In this document: piece by piece, positions 1-11,911 of the stretch
Numbering within the stretch: the stretch's first letter is position 1
Layout of the letters: each line of letters opens with the position of its first letter
Assembly: GCA_029204225.1 (NCBI GenBank)
Contig: CM055098.1
Coordinates: 6,171,746 to 6,235,745, forward strand
DNA length: 64,000 bases
From: Diphasiastrum complanatum
Taxonomy: Eukaryota > Streptophyta > Lycopodiopsida > Lycopodiales > Lycopodiaceae
Direction of reading: 5' to 3'
Position numbers and translations under genes: made by a program
The notes under the pieces: generated by a model
Database searches by the model: none
What the model saw: the letters and a program-made list of their open reading frames with translations, nothing else
Told to the model about the DNA's origin: nothing

Positions 1-69
1 CAAGATTTATGTGATGTGAAACAAAAGCTTGGAGGAGTTCTTGCAAGGAGGAACATTTTGGAATCAGAG
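1..69 (+). CDS. Putative internal exon of an unidentified host gene (partial)
   Basis: An open 23-codon stretch starts at the window edge and ends in GAG followed directly by GTATAT, a good plant splice donor, in phase 0. The peptide is rich in Lys, Arg, Glu and Leu and could be coiled coil. Two more + strand segments, at 11425 and 22945, begin after acceptor-like AG dinucleotides, are also in phase 0 and have similar composition; the last ends in a stop. I infer they are the 3' exons of one gene with two introns of about 11.4 kb. The family is not recognised. The exon is short, so a chance open frame cannot be excluded; the matching phase across three segments is the main support. Confidence 0.4.
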
Positions 70-597
70 GTATATATTCTTGAGTTATCCTTCTTGAACC
101 ATGAAAGCTTGATATACAATGCGACATGTACGTTTTAGAACCCCATGATGTGTATGGATCAATGAGCAAATGTTCATATGGAAACTTAATGTAGAGACTT
201 TATAGCATGTAATTCTTGCTTTTTGGTATGAGAATTTGTTGTTGGATTGCAAAAGGTTAAATCATTTTTTTGATGATGTCAAGAATCTATCTACTTGTGC
301 TAGCCTTGATCATGTTTACCTTTCACCCTAAAAATGTTAAATTGCTTAACACATTGGACTGCCTAGAATGATTGCAATTGTAGACATTTGAATTGTATCT
401 ACACTTCTTCATTGCCATCAGTAAAGACAATGAATATCAATATCATATAGTCCATGTGCATCATGGAAGTTTCAAGTCATGGGTAGAAGAGCAACATGCA
501 TTTTGTAAAACTTAGGTACCATGCATCTTTCTTATTTGGGATATTTTTGTACCAACATCATAGGAAAGGAGCTATGACCAAATCTTGAAAGAAAGAG

Positions 598-604
<7 letters not shown>
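70..604. other. Intron-like AT-rich DNA without recognisable feature
   Basis: No long open frame, LTR end or repeat was recognised here. If the exon model is right, this is the start of intron 1. Confidence 0.4.

Positions 605-684
<80 letters not shown>
605..684. repeat. (AG)40 microsatellite
   Basis: An uninterrupted 80-bp AG dinucleotide tract, preceded by an imperfect gaaag-rich run that looks like the seed from which it expanded. Confidence 0.97.
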
Positions 685-687
<3 letters not shown>

Positions 688-689
688 CA

Positions 690-2550
690 ACACTTAGTTC
701 CTCTTGACAAAGCAAGACTAAAGCTCTTTAAAGCCTTTATTTATAATCCAACAAGGTAAATTATAGCTAAAAAGTAAAATACAGTACTAGAAAGCACCAT
801 AAAGCATAATCACTTTCAAAACGTCCAGCTGATACCTGCCACCATCCCACAAAACAAAACCGCTCAAGTTAGTTTAGTGAAAAAAACAAGTGTCATAACT
901 GAACGACAGTTGTTATTCATGTCCAAAAGAAGTTATACTACTTAACAACTTTGAATAGCACTATAAAAACATACTCCTGTCTTTCCAAATAGTGTTTTAG
1001 TGATAGGCCAAGCTGTTATATCACCGTATCAAGGCGAGTGCCATACTGATCAGCTTACGGTCAATTGGTCTGCATCAGTTCGTTTTAATCAAAGACGAGT
1101 ATGAAAAGTTTAAACCGTTAAGAGTTTTATTTAGCCAAAAGACTTGGTGTGAACACGTGTGCTGGTATCAGAGCAAATCCATGCTATACTGACCCAAGTG
1201 ACCCTTACGGCGTAAGGTATGTCATGCACTGCTGTTCATATTCCTGAGCATATCCATGCTTGCTAGTTCTATCTCACCAAAAGTCTAAAGTAATACTAAT
1301 AGAGGAAAGGTGAAGTGTTACCCTGAATGTTATATCAAAATGATATAATATCCACGATATTAGGACATTGTATAAGAAAGATGTGATTAAAACATAGTAA
1401 GAGACTACCAATGTTTATACCGGGTAGTAGGGCAGATCGTGCCATTCTACTCCCTTAGTATAAACTATGATTCTTACGCATATCCATGCTATCTAAGATC
1501 ATAATACTGGAGTCCTTACTGTTACTTTTATTGACCAATTCTTATTTCAAGGTATTTTAGTTTGATTTGAGTGTGGTCTTATATCGTACTTACTTTCGAA
1601 CAAGGGAAGTAGAAAAGCGAAAAGAAAAATGGAAAGAAAGAGTGAATTTATGTAGAGTGAAGGTATATCATAGCCTTTATAGAACCAAAACTACCATACT
1701 TACCGAAGTTGTGAAGAGTATATTTAAACTCGAAAAGTATACCTGAATAGTTGTAGATGTAGCTTCTTGAGAGACAACCATAATAGTTTTTAAGCGACTG
1801 AGTTCTTCCTCTTTTAGAACATAAGAAAGCCAAGAAACTATGGAGTGAGCGTATTGCTTCGAAAAGTTATGTAGAAAGCACTTTACAAGACAACTTTTGG
1901 CTATGTTAGTTAACTTACAATTCAGAGATCCAGTTGGTTGCATAAATTTAATAGTGAGTAGTCGGAAAAGAACCAAGTAATAATTTGACGAAGCCGGAGC
2001 AGTATAATGAAGCTACAACATGAGATATCATTAGCTTCATACTGTGAGATCACAAGATCTATTGCATTTTTGGCATCAATTTGCTCAAGGAGATTTATCA
2101 TTTTTCTTTGGCCATTTTCTAGAAACAAAAATTCAAAAAAAAGTAGATTGTTTAATCTGTGAACAAAGTCATCTCCTTTGTATATTTGGTGACAAAGGTT
2201 GAAAATAAATACATTTTGAGAGTGGGAGATAAAGGTGCATCTACAGAACTAGATGACATGTAACCATTCAATAGAATACAAGCTTTATGTTGCGATTTTG
2301 TGGTTCCACATTGATACTCCATGCAATAGCTTATTAGTATATGCAGTTTTGTGGCTTGTGTATGAAAACAACCTTCATTGGAATTTCCAAGGTATGCAAT
2401 TTAAGAGCTTTTATCTTGCAACTGCTACATTAGATAAATTTCTCATTTCAATATGTGTTACTTTTATAACTGACACTGTGGCCAATGTTTTTGTTTGTGG
2501 GATCATTAGGGACACTTAGGCCTATTATCATTTTTCTTTGGACACCAAGC
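690..2550. other. Decayed LTR-like DNA with an orphan tRNA-Met primer site
   Basis: The stretch holds no intact gene. The 12-mer TGGTATCAGAGC at 1163-1174 is the standard complement of plant initiator tRNA-Met used as a primer-binding site, so DNA just before it may be the end of a degraded + strand LTR. No gag or pol is readable after it. Weak minus-strand open frames between 1677 and 2128 match nothing I recognise. Confidence 0.4.
1163..1174 (+). promoter_or_regulatory. Primer-binding site (tRNA-Met type), orphan
   Basis: A perfect TGGTATCAGAGC, the commonest plant retrotransposon primer site. It lacks recognisable LTR and coding partners, so it may be a relic or a chance match. Confidence 0.45.
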
Positions 2551-3043
2551 TTTTCAAGTCCTCCTCCAATGATCCAAGACTACGCGATTGAACAAAGAAA
2601 ACCAAGGGAATTGAATGGTGAATAAACCAACCTAGCCAAATCTAGATTGATCGGATATAGCCCCCAAGCTATGGACTGAACAATCACAATAGGAGAGAGG
2701 GATCACGCCAGCAACATATAGCTACAATAACCAAAATCATACACTAGTGAGAGCCCTATGGATATAATTATACTCTCAAGGTACATCCACTACTAGTAGT
2801 GAATTGTGACATCTCACTGGACACATCAGCGGCTAACTGGGCCACCTCATCTACTTCTCCTACGAGTTTCTATTAGATCCATATCAATCCACCAACTTGA
2901 GTTTTAGGCCTCCAACCATTAATTATGACTTTAATTTCGCAAGGGTTAATCCCTCATAGTCATAAATAATCTACGGGTTGAAGTAGGTCTACTGACCTCC
3001 TTACAGATAATAATCTGAGATCAATCCATATGTGGGCATGACA
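2551..3043 (-). repeat. 3' LTR of gypsy element I
   Basis: About 493 bp. On the minus strand it starts TGTCATGCCCACATATGG and ends near GAGGACTTGAAAG. It matches the three LTR copies at 6682-8178 along its length. It is preceded on the minus strand by the polypurine tract AAGAGGGAAGAA, and upstream of that by the TGAGGACAAAA-type sequence typical of gypsy 3' ends. Confidence 0.85.
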
Positions 3044-3055
3044 TTCTTCCCTCTT
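3044..3055 (-). promoter_or_regulatory. Polypurine tract of gypsy element I
   Basis: The minus strand reads AAGAGGGAAGAA directly before the TGTCATG start of the 3' LTR. This is the expected plus-strand DNA priming site. Confidence 0.7.
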
Positions 3056-3115
3056 ATTCAAGTTTTGTCCTCAAAACTTAAAGTTAGGAAAGTCTGTAGT
3101 CTTGCCCACATAGTA

Positions 3116-3600
3116 TTCGATAGTTAGATATTCTATGTATAATATAGTTTGTGGTTGTAAAAAAATTGTAACTTTTGAACCACATCTCTAATGAAATCCC
3201 TTGACGAGAGCTTTCAAAGACACCCAACATGACCTAGTTCCAAACTACGATTAAAAAGATATGGTCAGACAAAGTTATAGGCAGTCAAATGCATTGACCA
3301 AATATAAATTTGATTGACCATATCTTTTTAACTGTAGCTCGGAATTATGTCATGTTGGGTGTCATTAGAAGTTCTCATTGAGGGCTTTCTAGTGGCACCA
3401 TAATCATCTCCATCCAAGTTGTCATTCAAAAGTTACACTTTTTTTTTTTTGTTAAATTGTATACTATACTACATATAAATTGGCTTGATTACGGACTGCT
3501 CCCAACACAAAATAAAAAAAAAAAATTAAAGGAGCTATGTTACGTAGATTTCAAATTTGATTGGTTCATGTGTAAGAAACTTTTGAGGAAAAAAAATAAA
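3116..3600 (+). mobile_element. Foldback/MITE-like element, copy 1
   Basis: Long inverted arms face each other: 3158-3268 and about 3316-3436 are imperfect reverse complements, sharing blocks such as catgttgggtgtc and the aaaagttac ends. Poly-T/poly-A runs and a flank containing gttacgtagatttcaaat (3539-3556) follow. The same structure occurs in opposite orientation at 10225-10715, and a partial piece near 56799. It carries no coding capacity, so it is non-autonomous. It lies in the 3' part of gypsy element I and so is probably younger than it. Exact ends and target duplication are not resolved. Confidence 0.65.
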
Positions 3601-4200
3601 AAAGTATCTTTTTGGAAGACTCTTTTTGTGCTGAAATTTTTTCTAATGTTGAATCACGATCACTTGCAATGTCACCTCTATAAAGTCTGAACAAACGTTC
3701 AACAAACATTTGAGCCAAATTAGAAGCCTTTGCGAGGATCTTACCAGATAAGTGTAGCCAATTTGGTAAGACGACCGACAACTACCCAAATTGCATCATT
3801 TTGTTTATTCCTCCGCAACAACCACGAAATCCATCAAATAATGTCCCATTTCTTATTAGAAATATTCAATGGATGCAACAATCCACCAAACTTAAGACGC
3901 TTGGCCTTTTTTAACTAGTGTTGGTCACACTTGACCACATAAGATTTTACAAAGGGTTTAAGTTTTGGCCAATAAAAAACCTTTGTACTAAATCTAAAGT
4001 ATGATGTATGCTTGTTGGATGTGTCACAAGGTAAGTCATAACATTCATAAAGAATTTTCTTTTAATTGCATCCACATTGGGCATGCATATATTCTCTTTC
4101 CTAAACAAAACTCCATTATAGATAGAGAAGTCATCAACACTCTTTTTATCTTTTTTCCCAAATTGATCACCCTGTAAATCAGTCTCGCTTGATGAGTCTA
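3566..4200 (-). pseudogene. Gypsy integrase remnant
   Basis: Minus-strand frames show, in order, the zinc-binding region (VDAIKRKF followed by the VTHPTSIHHTLDLVQRFF-like block), then IWVVVGRLTKLA of the catalytic core and LAQMFVERLFRL with ASDRDS. These are characteristic gypsy integrase blocks spanning the N-terminal H2C2 domain and the first part of the D,D-35-E core. Several stops and at least two frameshifts break it. The C-terminal core, with its last catalytic residue, is not readable where the foldback element lies. It cannot be functional. Confidence 0.8.
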
Positions 4201-4819
4201 CTAGTACACTCTTCTAGAGTGGTCCAAAAAATGAGCCTTTTCTCACAAAGACCTCAGGGAGAGCTAAAAATCCTTGCTAAGTCTTAGTAAAGGAAAGTTC
4301 ATTGTTCCTAAAATGCCCACATATATCAAAACCGAACTAGAATACCATTAAATAGGAGAGAGATTGTAGCAAACCAAATCTTATCAACCAAATCCTAGAT
4401 TAATACGGATCTAGCTCCTGAACAATAAGAAGAAAGTAGAACCAATCTATTGATATGCTTCTCAATCTGACAACATATGGCCAAAGGACTCTCCATAATT
4501 CCCATAGACACTGGTAGGTGTTTATATAGAATAAAGAGACTACCCTACCTGTCAATGCACAAAATCCACATGGAAGCAGTCTAATTGATCATGCCAACCT
4601 CCCATGCATGTCTATTGCATGTGAAAAGACCCTTTACCCATAATAGCTAGAAAAAGTAGAGTAAGTGCACATCCACACCCAATGCATGCGTGCAATATCC
4701 ATGCTATTACTACATGCATGTGGTCACCAGTCCACAATGTCCTATCCGACTATTACCAAAGTTAGGTCCATTCTCTTTGTCCAAGATATTCGCTAATGGT
4801 CTAAATCCAATTAGGGCCA

Positions 4820-6140
4820 TGACAATTCCCTTGATATACCGCACTTCAAAGTCGAATTCCTACATGAGCTCTGTCCATTATTGAGCCTTATGACCTCTCA
4901 AATTCTTCTAATTACAAAAGTATTTCAGAGGTTGATAATCCATGTTCATCATGAACTTATTACCATACAAGTAATGTCTCCATGATTTCAGAACATGGAT
5001 CACCACAATTTTTTTTTTTTTGAGTAATATATTTGGCTTGCGCAGAAGACAACTTTTTGCTCTCAAAAGCAATAGGCTGTCCTCTTGTAAGAGAACAACT
5101 CCAATAGCCATATCACTCGTGTTAGTGTTAATGACGAGAGAGAGATTTGGATCCACTATTCTCAACATAGGAGCTAAGACAATTAGGAGATCAAGTTTAC
5201 AAAAACTCTCATCTAATTTCTCATTCCACTTTATTGAAGGGCTAGGTTTTCCTTTCCAACTCTTTACCCCCTTCAAAACAATATTAAGGGGAGCAACAAT
5301 TTTAGAATATTCTTCAATATCAGTAGAAACACAATAAAATCCAAAAAAGACTTGAGGGACTATTTCAGAAATTGGCCATTCCATTATTGTCTTTACTTTT
5401 TCTTCGTCAATCTTGACCCCCTGAGCGGTGATCTTATGACCAAGGTAAAGAAGTTCCTTTTTAGAGATTTCACATTTAGATTCTTGAGCAAAAAGCTTTT
5501 CTTGCTTTGAAATCCTTAAGACAGTATGGAAATATTTTATATACTATTTTAGTGTTCTATTATAGATCAAAATATCATTTAGAAACACTACTACAAACCC
5601 AAAAAAAAAAAGAAATAAATCATTCATTGTTTTTTGGAAAGTCGCTGAAGCAAAAGTCAAACCAAAAGATAAGACTAGGAACTCGTAATGGCCAAATCGT
5701 GTCCTAAAACAAATCTTAGATACGTCATCCGGATGTATCCTTATCTGATGATATCCCATTCAAAGATCGATTTTTGTGAAGTATTTCGTTCCATTTAACC
5801 GATCTACGAGATCGTACATTGTAGGGCGCAAGTATTTATTTTTTATGGTAAGTTTATTTAGATTCTTGTAATTCATGCATAGTCGAAAACCATAATCCTT
5901 CTTATCCTTAAGAAATTAGGTGCCTATCATGGTGATTTACTTGGCCTAATGTATCCCATTCTGAGATATTTTCCTAGCCACTTTGCCCTCTTCCTTTTGA
6001 CATCGGTATGGTTGTCTAAACATGGGGTGGCTACCGACCATCAACTCTATCTTATGATCCATAGACTGTGTGGGTGGTAGACCATAAGGTAGTTTCTTAG
6101 GAAAAACGTCACTAAATTCTTGTTTTAGATCTTGCATTAA
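4820..6140 (-). pseudogene. Gypsy reverse transcriptase-RNase H remnant
   Basis: The RT N-terminus is at 5946-6137 (FSDVFPKKLPYGLPP). The palm is at 5544-5759, with GYHQIRIHPDD and FLNDILIY where the family has FVDDILIY, so the first catalytic aspartate is Asn. The RT connection and RNase H follow at 4908-5384 (DTSDMAIGVVLLQE region), then EFDFEVRYIKG near 4850. The blocks lie in at least three frames. Order and spacing fit one continuous ancestral pol. With the Asp-to-Asn change and frame breaks it is inactive. Confidence 0.88.
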
Positions 6141-6660
6141 TGGTTGCCCTTGATGAGAATTTTGGTGTTACAGTTAAAAAACACATATACATCAAACTCG
6201 TGAACAATATCACAATTTTAAATAGTATGAAACAACTCATAATTGGAATTGTTGACTTTTTCCATTGATTGAGCGAGGAAATTATCGACAATGAGAGTAC
6301 ATTGGTCTCTCCAAAAATAGAGAAATTTATACCACATATACCTTTAAATACGAATGAGTGATTTTTAGAATCAATATCTAAAGAATCTGATTTACTAAAA
6401 AAACACTCATATCCTAGAATTACATCAGTGTGATCGAGATTCATAACGTGAAAATTCAATCGCTCAACATAACTTTGTAGTTGAAGTTCCAAATTTGTGA
6501 CTTTGACATCCCAAATCTTCATGTCTGACCTCAAGGCTAAGTGGACCACGTATCGGTGATCATCGACCATGGTGGGCATCCAAAGCTTTTGCACAAGCCA
6601 AGAATTCATGAAATTGTGAGTGGTTCAAGAATCAAATATGTTTACCAATAGCAATTCCAC
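6141..6660 (-). pseudogene. Gypsy aspartic protease remnant
   Basis: Just inside the primer site, the minus strand encodes an N-terminal active-site relic reading D-S-stop-T-T-H-N-F, where gypsy proteases normally have a D-S-G-S/A-T-H-like block. The glycine codon has become TGA. Downstream, HTDVILGYECFF resembles the conserved ILG motif near the protease C-terminus. The reading frame then runs on at 6112-6609 towards RT. Gag is absent upstream, so protease abuts the primer-binding site. Confidence 0.75.
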
Positions 6661-6668
6661 CTAACTTT

Positions 6669-6681
6669 GGCTCTGATAGCA
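6669..6681 (-). promoter_or_regulatory. Primer-binding site of gypsy element I
   Basis: The minus strand reads TGCTATCAGAGCC directly after the LTR end; one base differs from the standard tRNA-Met site TGGTATCAGAGCC. Confidence 0.75.
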
Positions 6682-7154
6682 CTTTCAAGTCCTCCTTGAA
6701 GGATCCAAGACTAGGCACCTGAACAAAGGAAACAATCGAAGTCGGCGGATGGTGGATAAACCAACCCAACCAAACCTAGATTGATTGGATCTAGCTCCCA
6801 AGCTATGGACTAAACAATTATAATAGGACAGTGGGATCACACTAGCAGCATGTGATTACAATTACCAAAATCAAGCCTACACTAGTGAAAGCCCTATGGG
6901 TATACTTAAGGTACATCCACCACTAGTAGTGAACTACGACACCTTAATGGAAACTAGTCATCCACTTCTCCTATGAGTCAATGTTGGATCCTTACCAATC
7001 CACCATCTTGAATTTTAGGCCTCTGACTAATTATGACTTCAATTCTATGAGGGTACCAACTCCTCATAATCATAATTAATTTATGGGTCAAGGTAGGCGT
7101 ATTGACCTCCTTACGGGATAATAACTTGAGATCAGTCCATATGTGGGCATGACA
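6682..7154 (-). repeat. 5' LTR of gypsy element I
   Basis: About 473 bp, matching 2551-3043. Its minus-strand start TGTCATGCCC is at 7154 and it ends next to the primer site at 6681. Confidence 0.85.
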
Positions 7155-7176
7155 TTGTTTCTTGCTTACTTTGCGG

Positions 7177-7673
7177 CTTTCAAATCCTCCTCCAAGGTTC
7201 CAAGCCTAGGGTGACTGAACAAATGAAACAATTGGAGTCAGATGTGGTGGATAAACCAACCCAACCAAACCTAGATAGATTGGATCTACCCCCAAACTAT
7301 GGACCAAACAATCACAATAGGAGAGAGGGATTACACCAGCAGCATGTAGTTCCAATCACCAAAATCATGCATACACACTAGTGTGAGAGCCCTATGGTAT
7401 ACTTATACCCTCCAAGGTACATCTACCACTAGTACTGAACTGTGACATCTCATTAGACACATCAACAGCTCACCTCATCCACTTCTCCTATGAGTCACTG
7501 TTAGATCCATACCAATCCACCATCTTAAGTTTTAGGCCTCCAACCATTAATTACGACTTTAATTCCATGAGGGCCCCAACCCCTCATAATCAAATTAATT
7601 TATGGGTCGAGGTACGCCTATTGATTGCCTTATGGGATAATAATCTGAGATCAGTCCATATGTGGACGTGACA
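7177..7673 (-). repeat. Second tandem LTR of the gypsy I family
   Basis: A 497-bp LTR in the same orientation as the first, separated from it by a 22-bp spacer (7155-7176) reading ttgtttcttgcttactttg then cgg. No internal region lies between the two LTRs. Confidence 0.85.
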
Positions 7674-7695
7674 TTGTTTCTTGCATACTTTGTGA

Positions 7696-8178
7696 CTTTC
7701 AAGTCCTCCAAGGATCCAAGACTAGGCAACTAAACAAAGAAAACAAAGAGAATTAGATAGTAGATAAAGCAACCCAACCAAACCTAGATCGATCAAATCT
7801 AGTCCCCAAGCTAGGGACCAAACAATCACAATAGGAGAGAGGGATCACACCAGCAACATGTAGCTACAATCCCCAAATTCAAGCATACTCTAGTTAGAGC
7901 CTTATGGGTACCCTCCAAGGTACACTAGTAGTGAACTGTGGGATCTCATTGGACACATCAACAGCCTAATTGGGCCACCTCCTCCACTTCTCCTATGATT
8001 CACTATTAGATCTATACCAATTCACCATCTTGAGTTTTAGGCCTCCAACCATTAATTATGCTTTAATAATATGAGGGCCCCAACACCTCATAATCATAAT
8101 AAAATCATTGGTCCAGGTAGGCCTACTAACCTCCTTACGAGATAATAATATGAGATCAGTCCATATGTGGGCATGACA
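7696..8178 (-). repeat. Third tandem LTR of the gypsy I family
   Basis: A 483-bp LTR copy, same orientation, separated from the second by a 22-bp spacer (7674-7695) that differs from the first spacer at only a few positions. After 8178 homology stops. Confidence 0.85.
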
Positions 8179-8449
8179 TAACTAATGGGCACACATTTGT
8201 ATTCCAAGAGTTGCACCTATGTGTGTTTTCAAATAGTGCGTTAGAGATTTTTAGAGGGTTCCTAGATGACCTCACATATGTGCAGGGGGAAATAGTGTTA
8301 TAGCAATTGGGGAGCCTTAAGGTGCAACATATATGGAATGGCTCACACACCCTCTTCACCATGTGGTTTTGAAATTAGTGGTTATGATGTGTTGTATAAT
8401 AAAGGTCTTGAGTTCCAAGGTCACCCCTAACAATTGTATTTGAGGATGT

Positions 8450-9640
8450 CTCAGTAATCTTCAAAGGAGATAGTTTATTACTCATCACTTATAATCTTTT
8501 ATGCTTTATGTGATGCCATATTTGTATAACCCTACCAAGTGCTTATTTTATCTTGCTATAGCATCTCCTTGTTGAATGTTTTAACCAATATAATACCTTC
8601 CTAAAGCATGCATGCTTTAACTTCGTGAACTTTCATCACAAATCCCTCGTGTTGTTGTAGATAAACGTCTTCTTGTAAGCCACCATTGAAAAAAGAAAAT
8701 GTTACATCTATTGGATGAAGTTTCTATAGATGATGCTCAATGATATTTATGAAAATCCTAACGGTGGATAGTTTTGCTATTGGAGCAAAGTCTCTTTAAA
8801 GCTAATATCTATGTAAGCCTAAACTACAAGCACTACCTTATGTATAGTAACATCTTATTTAAATTTTGTCTATTATACTCTCTTACCTTGAACCACAAGT
8901 TTTCTTGAGGATGATCGGTAGTTCCCATGTGCCATTTTTCATGATAGAAGTAAATCTTCCTCTCCAATAGTCCTTTGCCATTTCTTGGATTCTTTAGCTT
9001 ATTCATAGGTAGTAAGTTCTTTCACTTTCACAACACTACTCATAAATGCAAGATTTATGTGTTTTACTCTTGGCTACCCATGGAGAATAGATGATTTACT
9101 TGGCCCTTCTTGTGCTTCATAATTTTTGGAACTCACATGATTTAACTATTATTTGTGGGCTCCATTTAAAAAGCCTCTTAGCAGATGTGGGCCTTGGTGT
9201 AGATGATGGTGATTGATTGTCTTTAGCACAACTTATTTTTATTTATCTCTCTAAGATGGTGGTGTGTCAATTATGTCTTCCTCAAAGAAGATGATCACAT
9301 TGCTACTTTTCAAAATATTTTATAGTTTAAAGGCATTTGACCCCTCACTATAACCAGCAAAGATGCACTTTACACCTTTGTCATTTAGCTTAACTCTTCA
9401 TTTTCTAGGTATGCGAGCATAAGCATTGCATCCACATATTCTTATGTATCAAGGTTTAGGTTCCTTTCCTTCCACTCTAGGCCTCTTGTGTTGCCACATT
9501 ACTAAACTGTCATGGAAATTTGAATAGAAACAGATTGTTGTTTTAGCTTCCTCAAAACATAACTTGTTGCAAAGATCCTTACCTTTTAATTCATCTCGTA
9601 GTCTCCGTAATGTGATTATTCTTCCTCTTAGCAATTCCAT
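8450..9640 (-). pseudogene. Copia pol remnant (integrase C-terminus and RT)
   Basis: On the minus strand, 9640-9449 resembles the copia integrase block around the catalytic Glu. From 9430 to 9310 it continues with the VKCIFAGYSEG-like block and its preceding cysteine/tyrosine motif typical of the integrase C-terminus. RT follows at lower coordinates: near 8650 the frame gives LQEDVYLQQHEGFVMK, the copia RT finger motif. Integrase before RT on the same strand is the copia order. Many stops and frameshifts are present, and no LTR, gag or RNase H was found. Confidence 0.7.
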
Positions 9641-10224
9641 TTTGTTGAGGCCTATAGGTTATGGCAAAGGTCATCTTCTTTCCTATTACTTACAAAACTC
9701 AAAGTTATCTAACACGAACTCACCGCCTAACTTAGCCCCTTATTTGACTAGCTCTTGAATCTTTAATGAGATTTTTGAATGCCACCTACAAGCCCAACTA
9801 TGTCATACGTATCAAGATTTGAAAGATGATAAAAATTTTACAATGGTTGGTGGGATCTTTGTTGTCATGAATATTTTCACAACCATTAAAATAAGGCCAA
9901 GGACCTATTGCAATGCTCCAAACTAATTAATGGATATTAGTACATAAGATCATAATCTCCAAGTGGGGCAAGCAACTTCCACTTTAGTTTTCTTGGATCA
10001 TCAGATTTGGCAATAAAGCTATTGATATTTACATTGCAAATTCTAGCATGCATGAAAAAGTATAAATAGGAATGAACTTTACCAAGTAGTCCTTACCTTC
10101 AATTTAACATTTGTTAGCTCGCGTCTATAAAGTTATTCCACTTCTAGAAGATTTTTGTAGAGATCATTGTTATCATTAGAGAAAATTTGAGCGCAAAAGG
10201 GGCCTTCCCAAAAAATATTTTTTA
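9641..10224. other. No recognisable feature
   Basis: AT-rich DNA between the copia remnant and the second foldback element. No open frame or repeat is convincing. Confidence 0.4.
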
Positions 10225-10715
10225 TTTTTTTTCTCAAAAGTTTCTTACACATGGACCAATCAAACCACTCAAATTTGAAATCTGTAACGTAGCTCCTTCA
10301 AATTAATTCTCTTTTCTTTAAAAAAAAAATATAATTATGTGTTGATGAGAGCTTTTCAACGACACACCCAACATGACCCAGTTCCGAGCCATGGTTAAAA
10401 TGATATTCTTAGTCAAAGTTTTGGGCGGTCAGTCAACGGTCAACTTGATATCACTTTGGAGCACGGTTGACCAGATCGGGTCAAACTGGTAACTGCGTTC
10501 AAAAGCCATATCAAGTTGACGGTTGACTTTGACCAGGAAAAACTTTGACTGAGAATATCTTTTTAACCGTAGGTCAGAACTAGGTCATGTTGGATGTCGT
10601 TGGAAAGCTCTCATCAAGGGCTTTCTATTGGCGCTATAATCGTCTCAATCCGATATGTCGTTTAAAAGTTACAAGTTTTTTTTTACAACCATAGACTATA
10701 CTATGCACAAAATGG
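10225..10715 (-). mobile_element. Foldback/MITE-like element, copy 2
   Basis: The reverse-complement counterpart of 3116-3600: the flank tcaaaagtttcttacacatg comes first, then two facing arms. Centre and arms are largely palindromic; agtcaacggtcaacttgatat near 10431 faces atatcaagttgacggttgac near 10508, and catgttggatgtcgttgg faces the corresponding left-arm block. Length is about 490 bp, with no coding sequence. It lies in putative intron 1 of the host gene. Confidence 0.7.
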
Positions 10716-11424
10716 TTAACCATCAAATAGTGTGTGGGTAGAATGGTGGGCTAGAATTTTTTTTTTTTCCATTGTACGAAATTTGTCATCCTACATGGCA
10801 ATTCTTATAGGGCCCTTTTCATAGCCAAATTTTTTTCTATGTCCACTCTTTCCAACTATATTCCATTGCTTCATCGATATATTTACACTCTCATCTCTAT
10901 TTTGTGGTTCTGCATGCATGTTGTCATCATAATTTTATCAAGAAGCTTACTTTTACAAACACTTAGAAAAACAAAATACTCATAGGTTGCTGCTAAAATA
11001 ATATTTGATTAAGACACAGCTTAATAGGTGTTTGTCTCCAGTGCTAGGAAAGTATATTTGTAACTACTACGGATTGTCGTAGTTTTGAGTATATCAATTT
11101 GATTTGAAGAATAGTTAGTGTGCTTGAAAATATAGTAAAGAGCAATATCCTTTAGTTTCGAGGCCTGATAATTGATAAATATCAGATTAAAGGTGTAAAA
11201 GAAAGGATGGCATTACTTCTTAGTAAGAGTGACAATGATAATCGTCTGATATCAGTTCTTCGTATCGAAATTAAAGCATACAAAGAGGTAAAATAATTTA
11301 CTTAATGAACAAAAAACATGTTTAAGCTCTAGTTTCAAATCGTGTTGTTTATAAAAATTTCTGGTGGAGATTACATGGAATTGGAAGTTGGTGTATTGTC
11401 ACATATTTGTTGTTGCTTGTATAG
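10716..11424. other. Intron-like DNA without recognisable feature
   Basis: Non-coding AT-rich sequence leading to the tatag acceptor before the putative exon at 11425. Confidence 0.4.
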
Positions 11425-11658
<234 letters not shown>

Positions 11659-11911
11659 GTTATACTTGTATAGAATTAGTTAGGCGATAGTATTGAGATC
11701 ATCGTTGAACTATTTTTATGTTATCTATATTCATCCCATAAGCTGTTAGTGTTTCATGGATGTGTTAGGTTCATTTAAACCCCTGTAAGGTAGTTTAGTA
11801 GGCTCAATATTTTTCACCATTTATGAGTAGTTCAGTAGGCTCAATATTTTTCACCATTTAGGAGTAGACAAACTAGTTGTGATTGATTTACAAGTCTTTA
11901 TTTGACATAGC

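Larger units (their letters stand above)
2551..7154 (-). mobile_element. Gypsy retrotransposon I, gag-less, defective
   Basis: Reading on the minus strand, the order is 5' LTR (6682-7154), Met primer site (6669-6681), protease, reverse transcriptase, RNase H, integrase, polypurine tract and 3' LTR (2551-3043). This PR-RT-RH-IN order is the Ty3/gypsy order. No gag lies between primer site and protease, so about a kilobase or more has been deleted. The internal region is about 3.6 kb and is broken by stops and frameshifts. A foldback element (3116-3600) sits in the 3' part, where the integrase C-terminus would be. No clear target duplication flanks the unit, and two extra LTRs continue beyond 7154. 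Confidence 0.85.

Noticed and set aside
6682-8178. Satellite DNA array of about 500-bp units
   Set aside because: Only three units occur in tandem, and a fourth lies at the other end of the same gypsy pol next to a polypurine tract, so the units are LTRs.
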